A DNA stretch of 38,187 bases from IMG/VR virus record IMGVR_UViG_3300035182_000643, positions 1-38,187 of that record, one strand, 5' to 3'. The notes beneath the pieces were generated by a model. That model ran no database searches and was not told the DNA's origin. It saw nothing but the letters and a program-made list of their open reading frames with translations. Below, one piece after another: positions 8,348 to 15,030 of the stretch. Source of the DNA: a virus. Each line of letters begins with the position of its first letter. Position 1 is the first letter of the stretch. The position numbers and the translations under genes are program-made.

Positions 8348-8619
8348 TGTATAACTCCTATATATGTATTATCTCTATGAGGATATATCATTGTAACCCC
8401 TAATGTTCCTAAAAATATATCTGCTTCAGTTGCAGTTATTAATCTTGACTGTTTTTTTTCTGACATTTCTATATATGTAGATATTGGAGGAATTTTATCT
8501 TTATCTAATGAACCAAGTGGAAATAAACTTACAGATTGAAGTCTTGTATATATAGCTCTATCTATATTTTTGTCAAAATTACATTGTTGTTCTGATGATG
8601 AATCTACTATTGAAATCAT
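8344..8619 (-). CDS. Small structural protein, unknown
   Basis: 91 residues with no membrane segment. Contains a short Lys-rich segment (EMSEKKQSRL) and a hydrophobic C-terminal strand. It is sandwiched, with 4-bp overlaps, between the gene after TerL and the fibre genes. A neck or tail-completion role would fit the position, but no family is recognised. Confidence 0.45.
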   Translation of the reverse strand: MISIVDSSSEQQCNFDKNIDRAIYTRLQSVSLFPLGSLDKDKIPPISTYIEMSEKKQSRLITATEADIFLGTLGVTMIYPHRDNTYIGVIQ

Positions 8620-9206
8620 AGGAATCCTCCTTTAATATCTTCAAATGAACTCATATCCAATGGCATACCTTGAACTCTTTTTGCTAATCTAGTATCTGCT
8701 TGTTTTTGATAATAATCTACTTTAGCAAAATCTTTTAAATACTTCCATACTTCTACATTTATAAAGTCTTTTAGTATATCTATAAGTTCATAATCAAGAT
8801 CAAAGAAACCACCTTGTTGTATATCTAAATTATAGAAATAAGAAAGAGATATGCTTTGGCTTAATGACTGAGAATATCCTTCTGGAACAGTAACTGAAAC
8901 AGTCTTATCTTCATTTTTTACAAATGTTACTTGTGTATCTGCATCTTCAAAAGTATATGTATCTACTATACGTATATCATAAACATATACAGCTTCTTTG
9001 GCAGTATTAATATCAAATTTTAATATATCTGCATTATAATATTGAGCCAAAGGATATATATCTTTAGAATAAAAACAAGTAGCTTGTGTTGATAATAATT
9101 TTCCTGCATTATTTATTTTTTTTAACACAAAACTAGATAATTGTGCAGAGATACGACTGTCTAAGTCTACTGTATATTCTACTAATTCATCTGTAGTAAT
9201 AGTCAT
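8616..9206 (-). CDS. Putative head-tail/neck structural protein
   Basis: 196 residues, beta in the middle and helical at the C-terminus (residues about 140-185, rich in Asp, Lys and aromatics). CGGAGAT is the ribosome site. It is the first gene after the terminase pair, 42 bp from TerL. No motif identifies it; a virion role is inferred from context and conservation of such genes beside terminases. Confidence 0.45.
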   Translation of the reverse strand: MTITTDELVEYTVDLDSRISAQLSSFVLKKINNAGKLLSTQATCFYSKDIYPLAQYYNADILKFDINTAKEAVYVYDIRIVDTYTFEDADTQVTFVKNEDKTVSVTVPEGYSQSLSQSISLSYFYNLDIQQGGFFDLDYELIDILKDFINVEVWKYLKDFAKVDYYQKQADTRLAKRVQGMPLDMSSFEDIKGGFL

Positions 9207-9248
9207 TTATATCTCCGTTATAATCTTCTCGCATTATATCAAACATTT

Positions 9249-10748
9249 TCAGAAAACTGTACTATCTATTATTTCTTGTTGTACTATTTCTCCATTATAA
9301 TCTTTTGAATAATCATTTGGAGTTACTACAAATCCTTCATCTAAGAAAGAAGCAAGTGTATCTATTCCATCATCGTGACCACTTGTATTTGTTTCTTTAG
9401 TTTGGCTCAATAGTTCTTTTTCTAATAATGCAAACTCATCTATTTTATCATCACTAGCAAACCACACCATTCTTTTCTTTAACTTTGGTTCAAGACCTAA
9501 TATTCTTACTTCTTTTTTTGTTGTTGAATTTAATATTAGAGAATTATAATAAAAATGAGTGTTCTCTTTCATCATTTTCTCTTCAATGAAGTGTCCTAAT
9601 ACTTGTTGTAATGCTGCTTTTTCTGCTCTTACTTCTAGTGGTTTCCATCTTCTAACTTGTTTAAATAGCATATCTAATACTTCAGTTGGAGTAAATCTTC
9701 CAAAGTCTAATCCTACAATAAACCAATGGTTATCACTATTTACTGCTATTGTCATAACACAAGTTCTATCTGCTTTTTCCTTCTTACTTACTGCTAAGTC
9801 CATAGTTGTAAAGAAATTATACTTATGTTTCTCTTTTGCAATATCACTTATCTTAAAGTGCTTTATGTATTCTTTTTTGAATATTTGTGTTTCTTCATTA
9901 ACTACTTGTAACATCATCTCTCTAAAAAATATACTCTCTTCTCCCATTGATTTATTCTCTAAATACTCTTCATATATTGCATCTGGAGTAAATCTATCAG
10001 GCCATAAAGATTTTATTTCACTCTTTGGTACTGGAAATTCTTGACATACTGGTAGTTTTATATTATGCCAACTAGAACTTTGTGCAAACATTCCAAGTAA
10101 GTCATTCTCTAATAATGGAGTACCAATCATAATCATTTTATAGTGTCTAATGTTTACTGCCTTACTTACAACTGATGAGAACCAAGTCTTTTGTTTTGCT
10201 ACTAAATCTTTGTTATAAAGAATATCATCATTGAGAATATCATCTCCAATAAAAAGTTCTGGTCTATAACCTTCCCAGTTAGAACCACGAAACGATTGTC
10301 CAGTACCTTTGCAAAAGAATCTAGTTCTATGCCCTTTATTATTTATAAATACAGTTTCTCCCTCAACAGAACGTTCTACCTTCAGGAATGACTGTAATAC
10401 GTCACTTCTATCGTAATAACTCATCATAGTCTTTCTATGTGCTTCACTTTGATCGAATGTATCACTTAATATACAACAATTATTTACTTCTCCAAAATCA
10501 GGAAGAACACCAAACGTAGCTATAAATAATGGCATACGATGAGAAATTATTGTACTTTTTGCAAAACCACGATGACATTGAGCAGAGAATCTTTTTTCAG
10601 AAGTCATAACTTCATCTGCAAAGTAATAGTGAGCTAACGGAGTAATATTATCATCATCTTCCCACATCATATTACAAAATGAAAAGAACTTAACACTATT
10701 GGCTTTAGGAACATAGTTATCTATAAAAGATATATCTATCTTACTCAT
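9249..10748 (-). CDS. terL: Terminase large subunit
   Basis: 499 residues, the usual length of TerL. The N-terminal ATPase shows a deviant Walker A (CHRGFAKST, residues 58-66), Walker B with acidic pair (LFIGDD, 165-170) and a coupling motif region MIGTPL (207-212). The C-terminal RNase H-like nuclease shows TMDLAVS (Asp317) and GHDDGIDTL near residue 465. It packages DNA into proheads at the portal and cuts concatemers. It overlaps TerS by 4 bp (ATGA). The Walker A lacks the classical GKT, as in several podovirus terminases. Confidence 0.9.
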   Translation of the reverse strand: MSKIDISFIDNYVPKANSVKFFSFCNMMWEDDDNITPLAHYYFADEVMTSEKRFSAQCHRGFAKSTIISHRMPLFIATFGVLPDFGEVNNCCILSDTFDQSEAHRKTMMSYYDRSDVLQSFLKVERSVEGETVFINNKGHRTRFFCKGTGQSFRGSNWEGYRPELFIGDDILNDDILYNKDLVAKQKTWFSSVVSKAVNIRHYKMIMIGTPLLENDLLGMFAQSSSWHNIKLPVCQEFPVPKSEIKSLWPDRFTPDAIYEEYLENKSMGEESIFFREMMLQVVNEETQIFKKEYIKHFKISDIAKEKHKYNFFTTMDLAVSKKEKADRTCVMTIAVNSDNHWFIVGLDFGRFTPTEVLDMLFKQVRRWKPLEVRAEKAALQQVLGHFIEEKMMKENTHFYYNSLILNSTTKKEVRILGLEPKLKKRMVWFASDDKIDEFALLEKELLSQTKETNTSGHDDGIDTLASFLDEGFVVTPNDYSKDYNGEIVQQEIIDSTVF

Positions 10749-11275
10749 TTTATTACTTCTGCATCTATAATTGAACCATCACGCATTAATATCTTAGCAT
10801 TATCACTTAATAACTTTAGATGAAGTTCTAGTTTATCTAGCATATCAGAACCAATGTTTATATTAATCGGAACATCAGCTTTCATATCTGGCTTCTTAGT
10901 TGCATCTATAAAACTCTTTAATGCAGATACCCTATTTTTTTCATCTTCTCCATTTATACCAATATTAAATAACTCATCTAATGCTTGATAATGTTTGTCA
11001 CAATACATAATATGGTTCGATGTAATCATTCTGTTTATGATTTCATTTATCCATTTTGTATGAACAAGTTTATTAGCTAACTTAGTAGCTTTATTCCTAT
11101 TTGGCTCATCATATACTTCCATATAACATATAGCTTTATTCTTCTTCTCACTAAGTAATAAACAGAACTCTAATGCATCAGAGAATCTTTTATCTTCAAT
11201 CTTATATCTACCCTTAATATCACTAAAGTCACTTATCATACTACTAACAATAAGGTTATTTGAACCGTCTTCCAT
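10745..11275 (-). CDS. terS: Terminase small subunit
   Basis: 176 residues. Residues about 28-75 form a helix-turn-helix-like region (DALEFCLLLSEKKNKAICYM) seen in TerS DNA-binding domains. A long oligomerisation helix follows, and the acidic C-terminus could contact TerL. It lies immediately upstream of terL with a 4-bp overlap. It would recognise the packaging site, often inside or close to its own gene. Start supported by AAGGA eight bases upstream. Family call is from gene order plus the HTH-like region. Confidence 0.7.
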   Translation of the reverse strand: MEDGSNNLIVSSMISDFSDIKGRYKIEDKRFSDALEFCLLLSEKKNKAICYMEVYDEPNRNKATKLANKLVHTKWINEIINRMITSNHIMYCDKHYQALDELFNIGINGEDEKNRVSALKSFIDATKKPDMKADVPININIGSDMLDKLELHLKLLSDNAKILMRDGSIIDAEVIK

Positions 11276-11324
11276 AGCTAATCCTTTTTGTGTAATTATA
11301 CTTTATTTTGATATACTTCGCTTG

Positions 11325-11352
11325 CCATATAGAACTGCCTTCATCTATATGG
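11325..11352. promoter_or_regulatory. 9-bp perfect inverted repeat in the terS leader
   Basis: CCATATAGA (11325-11333) and TCTATATGG (11344-11352) are perfect inverted repeats around a 10-nt spacer, 50-77 bases upstream of the terS ATG. It could be an operator for late transcription or an mRNA hairpin in the terS leader. No poly-T follows on the minus strand. Confidence 0.45.
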
Positions 11353-11385
11353 TACTTTCTTTAATACTTCCTCCTTTTCTTCTTC

Positions 11386-11414
11386 ATTCCCATTGTCTTT
11401 ATGATAGTGGGAAT
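11386..11414. other. Hairpin in the terS leader
   Basis: ATTCCCA (11386-11392) pairs perfectly with TGGGAAT (11408-11414) around a 15-nt loop. On the minus strand it is followed by a purine-rich run with an AAAGGAGG ribosome-like site (11370-11377 region) that has no convincing reading frame behind it. Confidence 0.35.
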
Positions 11415-11421
11415 ATCAATA

Positions 11422-11440
11422 CCAAAAAAGATACAAATTT
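11422..11440 (+). repeat. Copy 1 of CCAAAAAAGATRCAAATTT element
   Basis: CCAAAAAAGATACAAATTT matches two other copies at 14999-15017 and 15054-15072 with one A/G difference. Copies 1 and 2 stay similar for ten more bases. All three are outside genes, and in this window I found no coding copy. Confidence 0.6.
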
Positions 11441-11460
11441 TAAAACATATACTCTAAAAA

Positions 11461-11469
11461 GTTATAGCA
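11461..11469 (-). promoter_or_regulatory. Possible late promoter, extended -10 (TGCTATAAC)
   Basis: On the minus strand TGCTATAAC (TGnTATAAt type) lies about 190 bases upstream of terS, after an A-tract. No good -35 is visible. Transcription from it would read the two leader hairpins and then terS and terL. Confidence 0.3.
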
Positions 11470-11714
11470 TTTTTTTTAAACACAATATTCAACAAAACAC
11501 CAAAACCAAAATCCCGTCCCCCGTACCTATTGTCCATAGATAAAAAAGCAATCTCATCAAGTCCAGAGTCCATATAGGCACAACGAGAAGATGACAGCTC
11601 ATCACACACATGACGAAATAAGATTAGTGATGATGTATCTAAAGTCCCTAGTACACGGTGTTGAAGTACCCTTGACATATTTTGCTTATATGATGGTACA
11701 GCCTCAAAATTTCC

Positions 11715-11742
11715 TTGATTAAAATTTAAACTATGGTATAAT
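11715..11742 (+). promoter_or_regulatory. Sigma70-type promoter TTGATT-16-TATAAT with extended -10
   Basis: TTGATT (11715-11720), a 16-bp spacer and TATAAT (11737-11742), with TGG before the -10 (TGGTATAAT). Start of transcription would be near 11749. No gene follows for almost 800 bp, so the transcript would be non-coding or a very long leader. Confidence 0.65.
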
Positions 11743-11756
11743 GCCTTTAGGCATTA
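11739..11756. promoter_or_regulatory. 18-bp palindrome overlapping the promoter: likely operator
   Basis: TAATGCCTTTAGGCATTA has perfect 8-bp arms around a TT centre. It overlaps the last bases of the -10 and the expected start site, the position of a repressor operator. If transcribed it would also form a 5' end hairpin. Confidence 0.55.
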
Positions 11757-11792
11757 CCTTCAAATCTACCCTTTACAACATACCCCAAAACA

Positions 11793-11945
11793 CAAACATT
11801 ATTTAAGCAATCCCTATTTATAGCCATTGTTGCACTATTTACTAATATAAGATGCTTCATATATATTCGAGGTGCAACGATATCATTTTAAGACGTATAC
11901 TTATAAGGGTTAAACAATCCTAGCGCATAAGCTTATATATGATAA
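11793..11945 (+). repeat. Twin element A (paralogue of 12226-12378)
   Basis: Ungapped alignment with element B at a constant offset of 433 bp gives roughly 55% identity over ~155 positions, by my hand count. Exact shared blocks are CAAACATTATTT (11793), AATATAAGATGCT (11844), CAACGA (11875), TTATAA (11901) and CTAGCG (11920), all at identical spacing. No coding frame is kept, and the strongest helix of A is not found at the aligned place in B. Confidence 0.6.
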
Positions 11946-12078
11946 TGAGCCAAAATAGGGGATAACCTCCATTTATATTATGCACTGAGATAGTGGACTG
12001 TATAATCTAGTTTATAGTGCATTGAGATTATGCAAAGTTATATTTATCTATTGAGCTGTTATCTAATACAGATAATAT

Positions 12079-12126
12079 CTTTCTATCTGGTGAGCCAACA
12101 AGATATCAGATTATAAAGTTTTTTTT
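12079..12126 (+). terminator. Possible intrinsic terminator with T8 tract
   Basis: CTTT (12079-12082) and ATCTG (12085-12089) pair with CAGAT (12107-12111) and AAAG (12115-12118), directly followed by eight T (12119-12126). The stem is weak and broken by an internal loop, and a competing helix ATATCTT/AAGATAT (12075-12081/12100-12106) uses some of the same bases. Confidence 0.35.
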
Positions 12127-12225
12127 GCTGGATCAGATAATAAATCAATTAATAAGTTTCTCTTTGCTCATTGCTTTTTATTAAACGAAGACTATTTTAT
12201 GCAACTATAAACAAGAGTTAAAAAG

Positions 12226-12378
12226 CAAACATTATTTGATAATTGATAAAATTATATACTTTTTAACTTATTGTTAAATATAAGATGCTCTATATCTGCC
12301 CTACAATCAACGAACTGCTTTTAACGTGTACATTTATAATGGCAAAGAGTTTCTAGCGTGTATCGTTTATGCTGATAT
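12226..12378 (+). repeat. Twin element B (paralogue of 11793-11945)
   Basis: Shares blocks CAAACATTATTT (12226), AATATAAGATGCT (12277), CAACGA (12308), TTATAA (12334) and CTAGCG (12353) with element A. A 9-bp helix GTTAAAAAG (12217-12225) with CTTTTTAAC (12259-12267) brackets its left part. TTGTT (12271-12275) can pair with AACGA (12309-12313). No convincing promoter lies directly upstream. Confidence 0.6.
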
Positions 12379-12454
12379 CTCTATTTATAGATACAAGATG
12401 AATAATAAAATAACTAATCACTTCTTTTTCACTGTTTAATATATAAATGAAATT

Positions 12455-12499
12455 CTTTTATAAATTTACAAAAAAAGCTTGACAAACTTTTATAAATTT
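12455..12499 (+). repeat. Two 13-bp direct repeats over the early promoter
   Basis: CTTTTATAAATTT occurs at 12455-12467 and 12487-12499, 32 bp apart (about three helical turns). The second copy fills the spacer of the early promoter. Its core TTTATAAA is palindromic, so these look like binding sites for an early-gene regulator. Confidence 0.5.
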
Positions 12500-12507
12500 G
12501 CTAAAAT
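12479..12507 (+). promoter_or_regulatory. Consensus early promoter TTGACA-17-TAAAAT
   Basis: TTGACA (12479-12484), a 17-bp spacer and TAAAAT (12502-12507), with TG one base before the -10. It is 32 bases upstream of the first plus-strand ATG and must drive the early block. This is the best sigma70 match I see in the window. Confidence 0.8.
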
Positions 12508-12538
12508 TAGTACATCAAAAGAAAGAAGGAGTTACAAA

Positions 12539-12658
12539 ATGAGTATCACTTATGAAAGACAAGGAATCAAGAGAACGGTTAAAGTAAATCATAGCGTAGC
12601 TATTAAAACGGTAATTATGTTTATGAACTTAAAATATAGCATAATAGAAATAAAGTAA
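12539..12658 (+). CDS. First early protein, 39 residues, basic
   Basis: Thirty-nine codons with a strong ribosome site (AAGAAGGAG, 8 bases before ATG), about 30 bases downstream of the consensus early promoter. The first half is basic (ERQGIKRTVKVNHSVAIK) and the second half hydrophobic. It is too short for a domain call. First-transcribed small phage proteins often inhibit or redirect host machinery, but that is only analogy here. Two hairpins follow before the next gene. Confidence 0.6.
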   Translation: MSITYERQGIKRTVKVNHSVAIKTVIMFMNLKYSIIEIK

Positions 12659-12667
12659 AACTATTAC

Positions 12668-12713
12668 TAAAGCTCACTTTATAGTGAGCTTTATGGAGTA
12701 GTTACAAAGTAAC
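12668..12713 (+). other. Two hairpins after the first early gene
   Basis: TAAAGCTCAC (12668-12677) pairs perfectly with GTGAGCTTTA (12684-12693), a 10-bp stem with loop TTTATA. GTTAC-AAA-GTAAC follows at 12701-12713. No T-tract follows, so RNA processing or attenuation is more likely than full termination. Confidence 0.5.
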
Positions 12714-12746
12714 AAATATAAACTCTAAAAAAAAAAGGATTTCACA

Positions 12747-13058
12747 ATGCTATACAATTCAATTAATACAGCGGAACAATTACAAAGAGAGTTTATTTCT
12801 TATAATAGAGATTATTACAGTTATGAGGCGTGCGATGCAATTATTGACTATTTCGATGAACTAGGCGAAAATGTAGAGCTTGACATAATCGGCTTATGTG
12901 GAGAATTTAACGAAGACACACTAGATGAGATTATAGGAAACTATAACATAGAGATAGAGGACGAAGAAAACAAAGAAGAGGAAGTAATGGCTTATTTGCA
13001 AGACAATACTTGGGCAGTTAAAACCATAGATGATAAAATTTTATACACTGTTTTTTAA
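12747..13058 (+). CDS. Acidic early protein of a widespread phage/plasmid family
   Basis: 103 residues, strongly acidic. The pattern YYSYEACDAIIDYFDEL ... VELDIIGLCGEF ... EEVMAYLQDNT resembles a family common in phages and plasmids (FsyegaxaLfeYLeel...ieLDvIai) with no assigned function. Acidity and early position suggest a DNA mimic or antirestriction role, but there is no direct evidence. Ribosome site AAAGGA nine bases upstream. Confidence 0.6.
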   Translation: MLYNSINTAEQLQREFISYNRDYYSYEACDAIIDYFDELGENVELDIIGLCGEFNEDTLDEIIGNYNIEIEDEENKEEEVMAYLQDNTWAVKTIDDKILYTVF

Positions 13059-13070
13059 GGAGCTAAGAAG

Positions 13071-13316
13071 ATGAAAACATTATTAGAGCAATTTAACGAG
13101 ATGGAAAAATATCCTATCATTGAGATTAATCTTGCAGATTACGGACTGAGCGAAGAAGATGAATATATAATTTATAATGTAACCGCAAACGATGAATTTT
13201 TAATGACTGATAATATAAAATTATTTTGGGATGAAGATTATTCAATAGATGAAAATTTGCAATATTTATTTGATTGTATTATAGAAAGGTTATTAAATGA
13301 AAAAGAAGATAATTAA
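13071..13316 (+). CDS. Small acidic early protein
   Basis: 81 residues with about a third Asp/Glu and few basic residues; no membrane segment or cysteine pattern. AAGGAG is the ribosome site, 12 bp after the previous stop, so the two acidic genes are co-translated. No family recognised. A DNA-mimic or inhibitor role is possible by composition only. Confidence 0.5.
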   Translation: MKTLLEQFNEMEKYPIIEINLADYGLSEEDEYIIYNVTANDEFLMTDNIKLFWDEDYSIDENLQYLFDCIIERLLNEKEDN

Positions 13317-13371
13317 ATTAATAGGGCGCATTGATTACACACTCCAGAAATTAGCATATAGATATTTTTAA
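13297..13371 (+). CDS. Basic 24-residue peptide
   Basis: ATG at 13297 inside the end of the acidic gene, with AAAGG six bases upstream, giving 24 residues (MKKKIIKLIGRIDYTLQKLA...) that are strongly basic and could form an amphipathic helix. The opposite charge to the overlapping acidic protein is striking. Too short to be certain it is translated. Confidence 0.35.
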   Translation: MKKKIIKLIGRIDYTLQKLAYRYF

Positions 13372-13378
13372 TCTATAT

Positions 13379-13405
13379 AGAGCCATAAAAAAATAATATG
13401 GCTCT
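13379..13405 (+). other. 8-bp hairpin between early genes
   Basis: AGAGCCAT (13379-13386) pairs perfectly with ATGGCTCT (13398-13405) around an A-rich 11-nt loop. No T-tract follows. With the hairpin at 12668 it suggests processing sites between early cistrons. Confidence 0.45.
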
Positions 13406-13446
13406 AATATGGAATTAAATCCATAAATCAAAATAAAGGTTACAAG

Positions 13447-13695
13447 ATGAAGAAGGCAGACTATAAAACTATTCCCGAACTATTGAGGAATAAAGAGAGT
13501 TTTAGAGGCTCAAGCGTAAATGCATATAGTAGTGGTTGGGGCTATATGGTATATAGTTATGATACTCTAATTTTTAGTATAGATAATAATGAGAACATAT
13601 TTTTTGATAGTTGCAAATATAGCTCCACTACTTCAAGACTGCAAAACATAATTAATGATGTTTTTAACATAGTAAGGACAACGGAGATTAAATAA
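13447..13695 (+). CDS. Conserved small early protein
   Basis: 82 residues. The body FRGSSVNAY ... YMVYSYDTLIFSI ... KYSSTTSRLQN matches a pattern I know from many phage and plasmid hypotheticals (FrGns..a.....Y.VySY.t.I...YS.TTsrHQ). No catalytic residue is evident. Ribosome site AAAGG. Function unknown; early location suggests host takeover or antirestriction. Confidence 0.55.
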   Translation: MKKADYKTIPELLRNKESFRGSSVNAYSSGWGYMVYSYDTLIFSIDNNENIFFDSCKYSSTTSRLQNIINDVFNIVRTTEIK

Positions 13696-13928
13696 TGGAA
13701 GTTAAGAATATTTTAGAAGCGATTAATCTTGCAGATTATGACGGTATTAAGAGGATAGAAATATCTATTGACGACTTGCAAGAGCTGAGGCACGAAATAA
13801 TAAACCTATACAGCAAGGCAGAGATACATAAGAAAGAAATGGCACGACTTAGAACAGAACTAAATAAAATGTTTAGAGTTAAAAATATAAGCTTAGAGGC
13901 TTATAATAAAAAAGGGGAATTAATCTGA
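13695..13928 (+). CDS. Small coiled-coil protein upstream of nuclease gene
   Basis: 77 residues, largely helical with heptad-like spacing between residues 25 and 60 (LQELRHEIINLYSKAEIHKK). It begins on the last base of the previous stop and ends on the first base of the nuclease ATG, so it is tightly coupled to both. It may be a partner of the nuclease; no family recognised. Confidence 0.5.
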   Translation: MEVKNILEAINLADYDGIKRIEISIDDLQELRHEIINLYSKAEIHKKEMARLRTELNKMFRVKNISLEAYNKKGELI

Positions 13929-14641
13929 TGTTATTAGATGATATTGAAAAAATAGAATTTTACAGTGGTTCAAAAAACAGCTTAAATACGGTAAGCGTTT
14001 CAGAGGTTGCAGATAATGAGCCATTAATCGGCTACTTAAAACGTAAATTTGAGCCTAAAAAGTCAGGCATCAGTCAGGCTACTTTAGGGAATATTTTTGA
14101 TATAGGAATGAAACAAATCATTTTGGATCATAAAATAGGCACGTATGAAGTCGGGAAGAGGCTTAATTATAAAACCAAAAAAGGGGCAAATTTAACGGGC
14201 GAACCTGATATCATAGACCCTATAAATAAGGTTATTTATGACGTAAAACTAACTAAGGTTTATAAACACACAGTTATTTTAAAAGACCCTCTTGCTGATG
14301 CGTATGGCGTGCAAGTAAATCTATATAACCTTATGTTTGGCTGGGGTAGTGAAAGTTCCCTTTTACTTTTTATGGGATTAAAAGACCAAACAGAAGTTAA
14401 GCCAAACCAACCAAACGCTATTGAAGAAGTAAATATACCTCACATAAAAGAAGAAAAACTAATTGAAATGGTTGATGAATATTACGAAAAAGTTTTTTCT
14501 ATGTTAAATAGTGATGAAAAAATACCCATTAAATGTGAAAATACGTTTGGAAATGATATGAGATGTAAATATTATTGCGACTATAACCACGTTTGCAATT
14601 ATGGTAAAAAGTATAATTCCATAAGCTCAACTTGGTTTTAG
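13928..14641 (+). CDS. PD-(D/E)XK (RecB/Cas4-like) nuclease
   Basis: 237 residues. The core is GEPDIID (Asp94) then YDVKLTK (Asp105, Lys107), the D-x10-DxK signature of RecB-family nucleases, followed by QVNLY (129-133), the QxxxY motif of that family. Four C-terminal cysteines (203, 213, 217, 223) could hold a Zn or Fe-S cluster as in Cas4/AddB relatives, though the usual distant N-terminal Cys is not seen. It would act in recombination or DNA-end processing with the downstream SF2 helicase. Confidence 0.7.
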   Translation: MLLDDIEKIEFYSGSKNSLNTVSVSEVADNEPLIGYLKRKFEPKKSGISQATLGNIFDIGMKQIILDHKIGTYEVGKRLNYKTKKGANLTGEPDIIDPINKVIYDVKLTKVYKHTVILKDPLADAYGVQVNLYNLMFGWGSESSLLLFMGLKDQTEVKPNQPNAIEEVNIPHIKEEKLIEMVDEYYEKVFSMLNSDEKIPIKCENTFGNDMRCKYYCDYNHVCNYGKKYNSISSTWF

Positions 14642-14674
14642 TATAATAAAAAAATGAAAGATAAGGAAAACGAA

Positions 14675-14830
14675 ATGATAGTAGATATAAGCACTATATG
14701 TTTATTCTTCCATAAATGGTCAAAATGGGAAAAGATTTTTAGAGTTTATGATTTTAATTGGTATCGATTTAGATACTGTACTAAATGCGGTAAAGTACAA
14801 AGTAGCATAATAAAGAAAAATGAAAGATAA
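14675..14830 (+). CDS. Small zinc-ribbon-like protein
   Basis: 51 residues from the ATG at 14675, preferred because AAGGA lies eight bases upstream; an in-frame ATG at 14654 lacks one. Contains HKWSKWEK and a C-terminal CTKCGKVQ, a His/Cys arrangement seen in small phage zinc-ribbon proteins of the DUF1660 type. Likely metal-binding; partner unknown. Confidence 0.55.
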   Translation: MIVDISTICLFFHKWSKWEKIFRVYDFNWYRFRYCTKCGKVQSSIIKKNER

Positions 14831-14996
14831 AATTAAAAAAATTGATAGTTTGACTATCGATTTCAACAAATTCCCGCACGAAATTAGTTCCTATTCTGGA
14901 GCTAATTTTATCAAAAAATGGACTTTTTCTGATAAAAAAATAGCATTAGAAGCCTACAAGTCTATATGGAAAGAAATTCAAAAAAACAAAATTTAA
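14820..14996 (+). CDS. Small hypothetical protein
   Basis: 58 residues overlapping the end of the zinc-ribbon gene by 11 bp in another frame. The composition is ordinary for this phage (Lys-rich, helical C-terminus). The ribosome site is weak (AAAGAAAA), so coupling to the upstream gene is likely. No family recognised. Confidence 0.45.
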   Translation: MKDKIKKIDSLTIDFNKFPHEISSYSGANFIKKWTFSDKKIALEAYKSIWKEIQKNKI

Positions 14997-14998
14997 TA

Positions 14999-15017
14999 CC
15001 AAAAAAGATGCAAATTT
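14999..15017 (+). repeat. Copy 2 of CCAAAAAAGATRCAAATTT element
   Basis: Lies just after the stop at 14996 and 55 bp upstream of copy 3, with a palindrome (15031-15046) between them. Confidence 0.6.
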
Positions 15018-15030
15018 AAAAACTATGTCT

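Larger units (their letters stand above)
11749..12126 (+). ncRNA. Candidate ~380-nt structured non-coding RNA
   Basis: This stretch has no open frame with a ribosome site. It starts at a good promoter (11715-11742) and may end at a hairpin plus eight T (12079-12126). Internal pairings include ATTGTTGCAC (11826-11835) with GTGCAACGAT (11872-11881), AATATA (11844-11849) with TATATT (11862-11867), ATGCACT (11980-11986) with AGTGCAT (12016-12022), and ATAATCT (12002-12008) with AGATTAT (12025-12031). The last two cross and would make a pseudoknot or a switch. Element A lies inside. Alternatives are a replication origin or packaging region. No known RNA family was recognised. Confidence 0.4.

Noticed and set aside
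11454-11678. 74-codon minus-strand open frame in the control region
   Set aside because: No ribosome site, GC and codon use unlike the phage genes, and a frame this long is expected by chance in a region of raised GC. Kept only as part of the composition observation.
11672-11700. TTGACA with GGTACA 17 bp downstream as a second promoter
   Set aside because: The -10 matches poorly; the promoter 40 bp downstream is much better.
11898-11925. tRNA T-arm-like sequence (GGGTTAAACAATCC) in element A
   Set aside because: No matching acceptor 5' strand or anticodon arm at the right distance; element B does not keep the motif.
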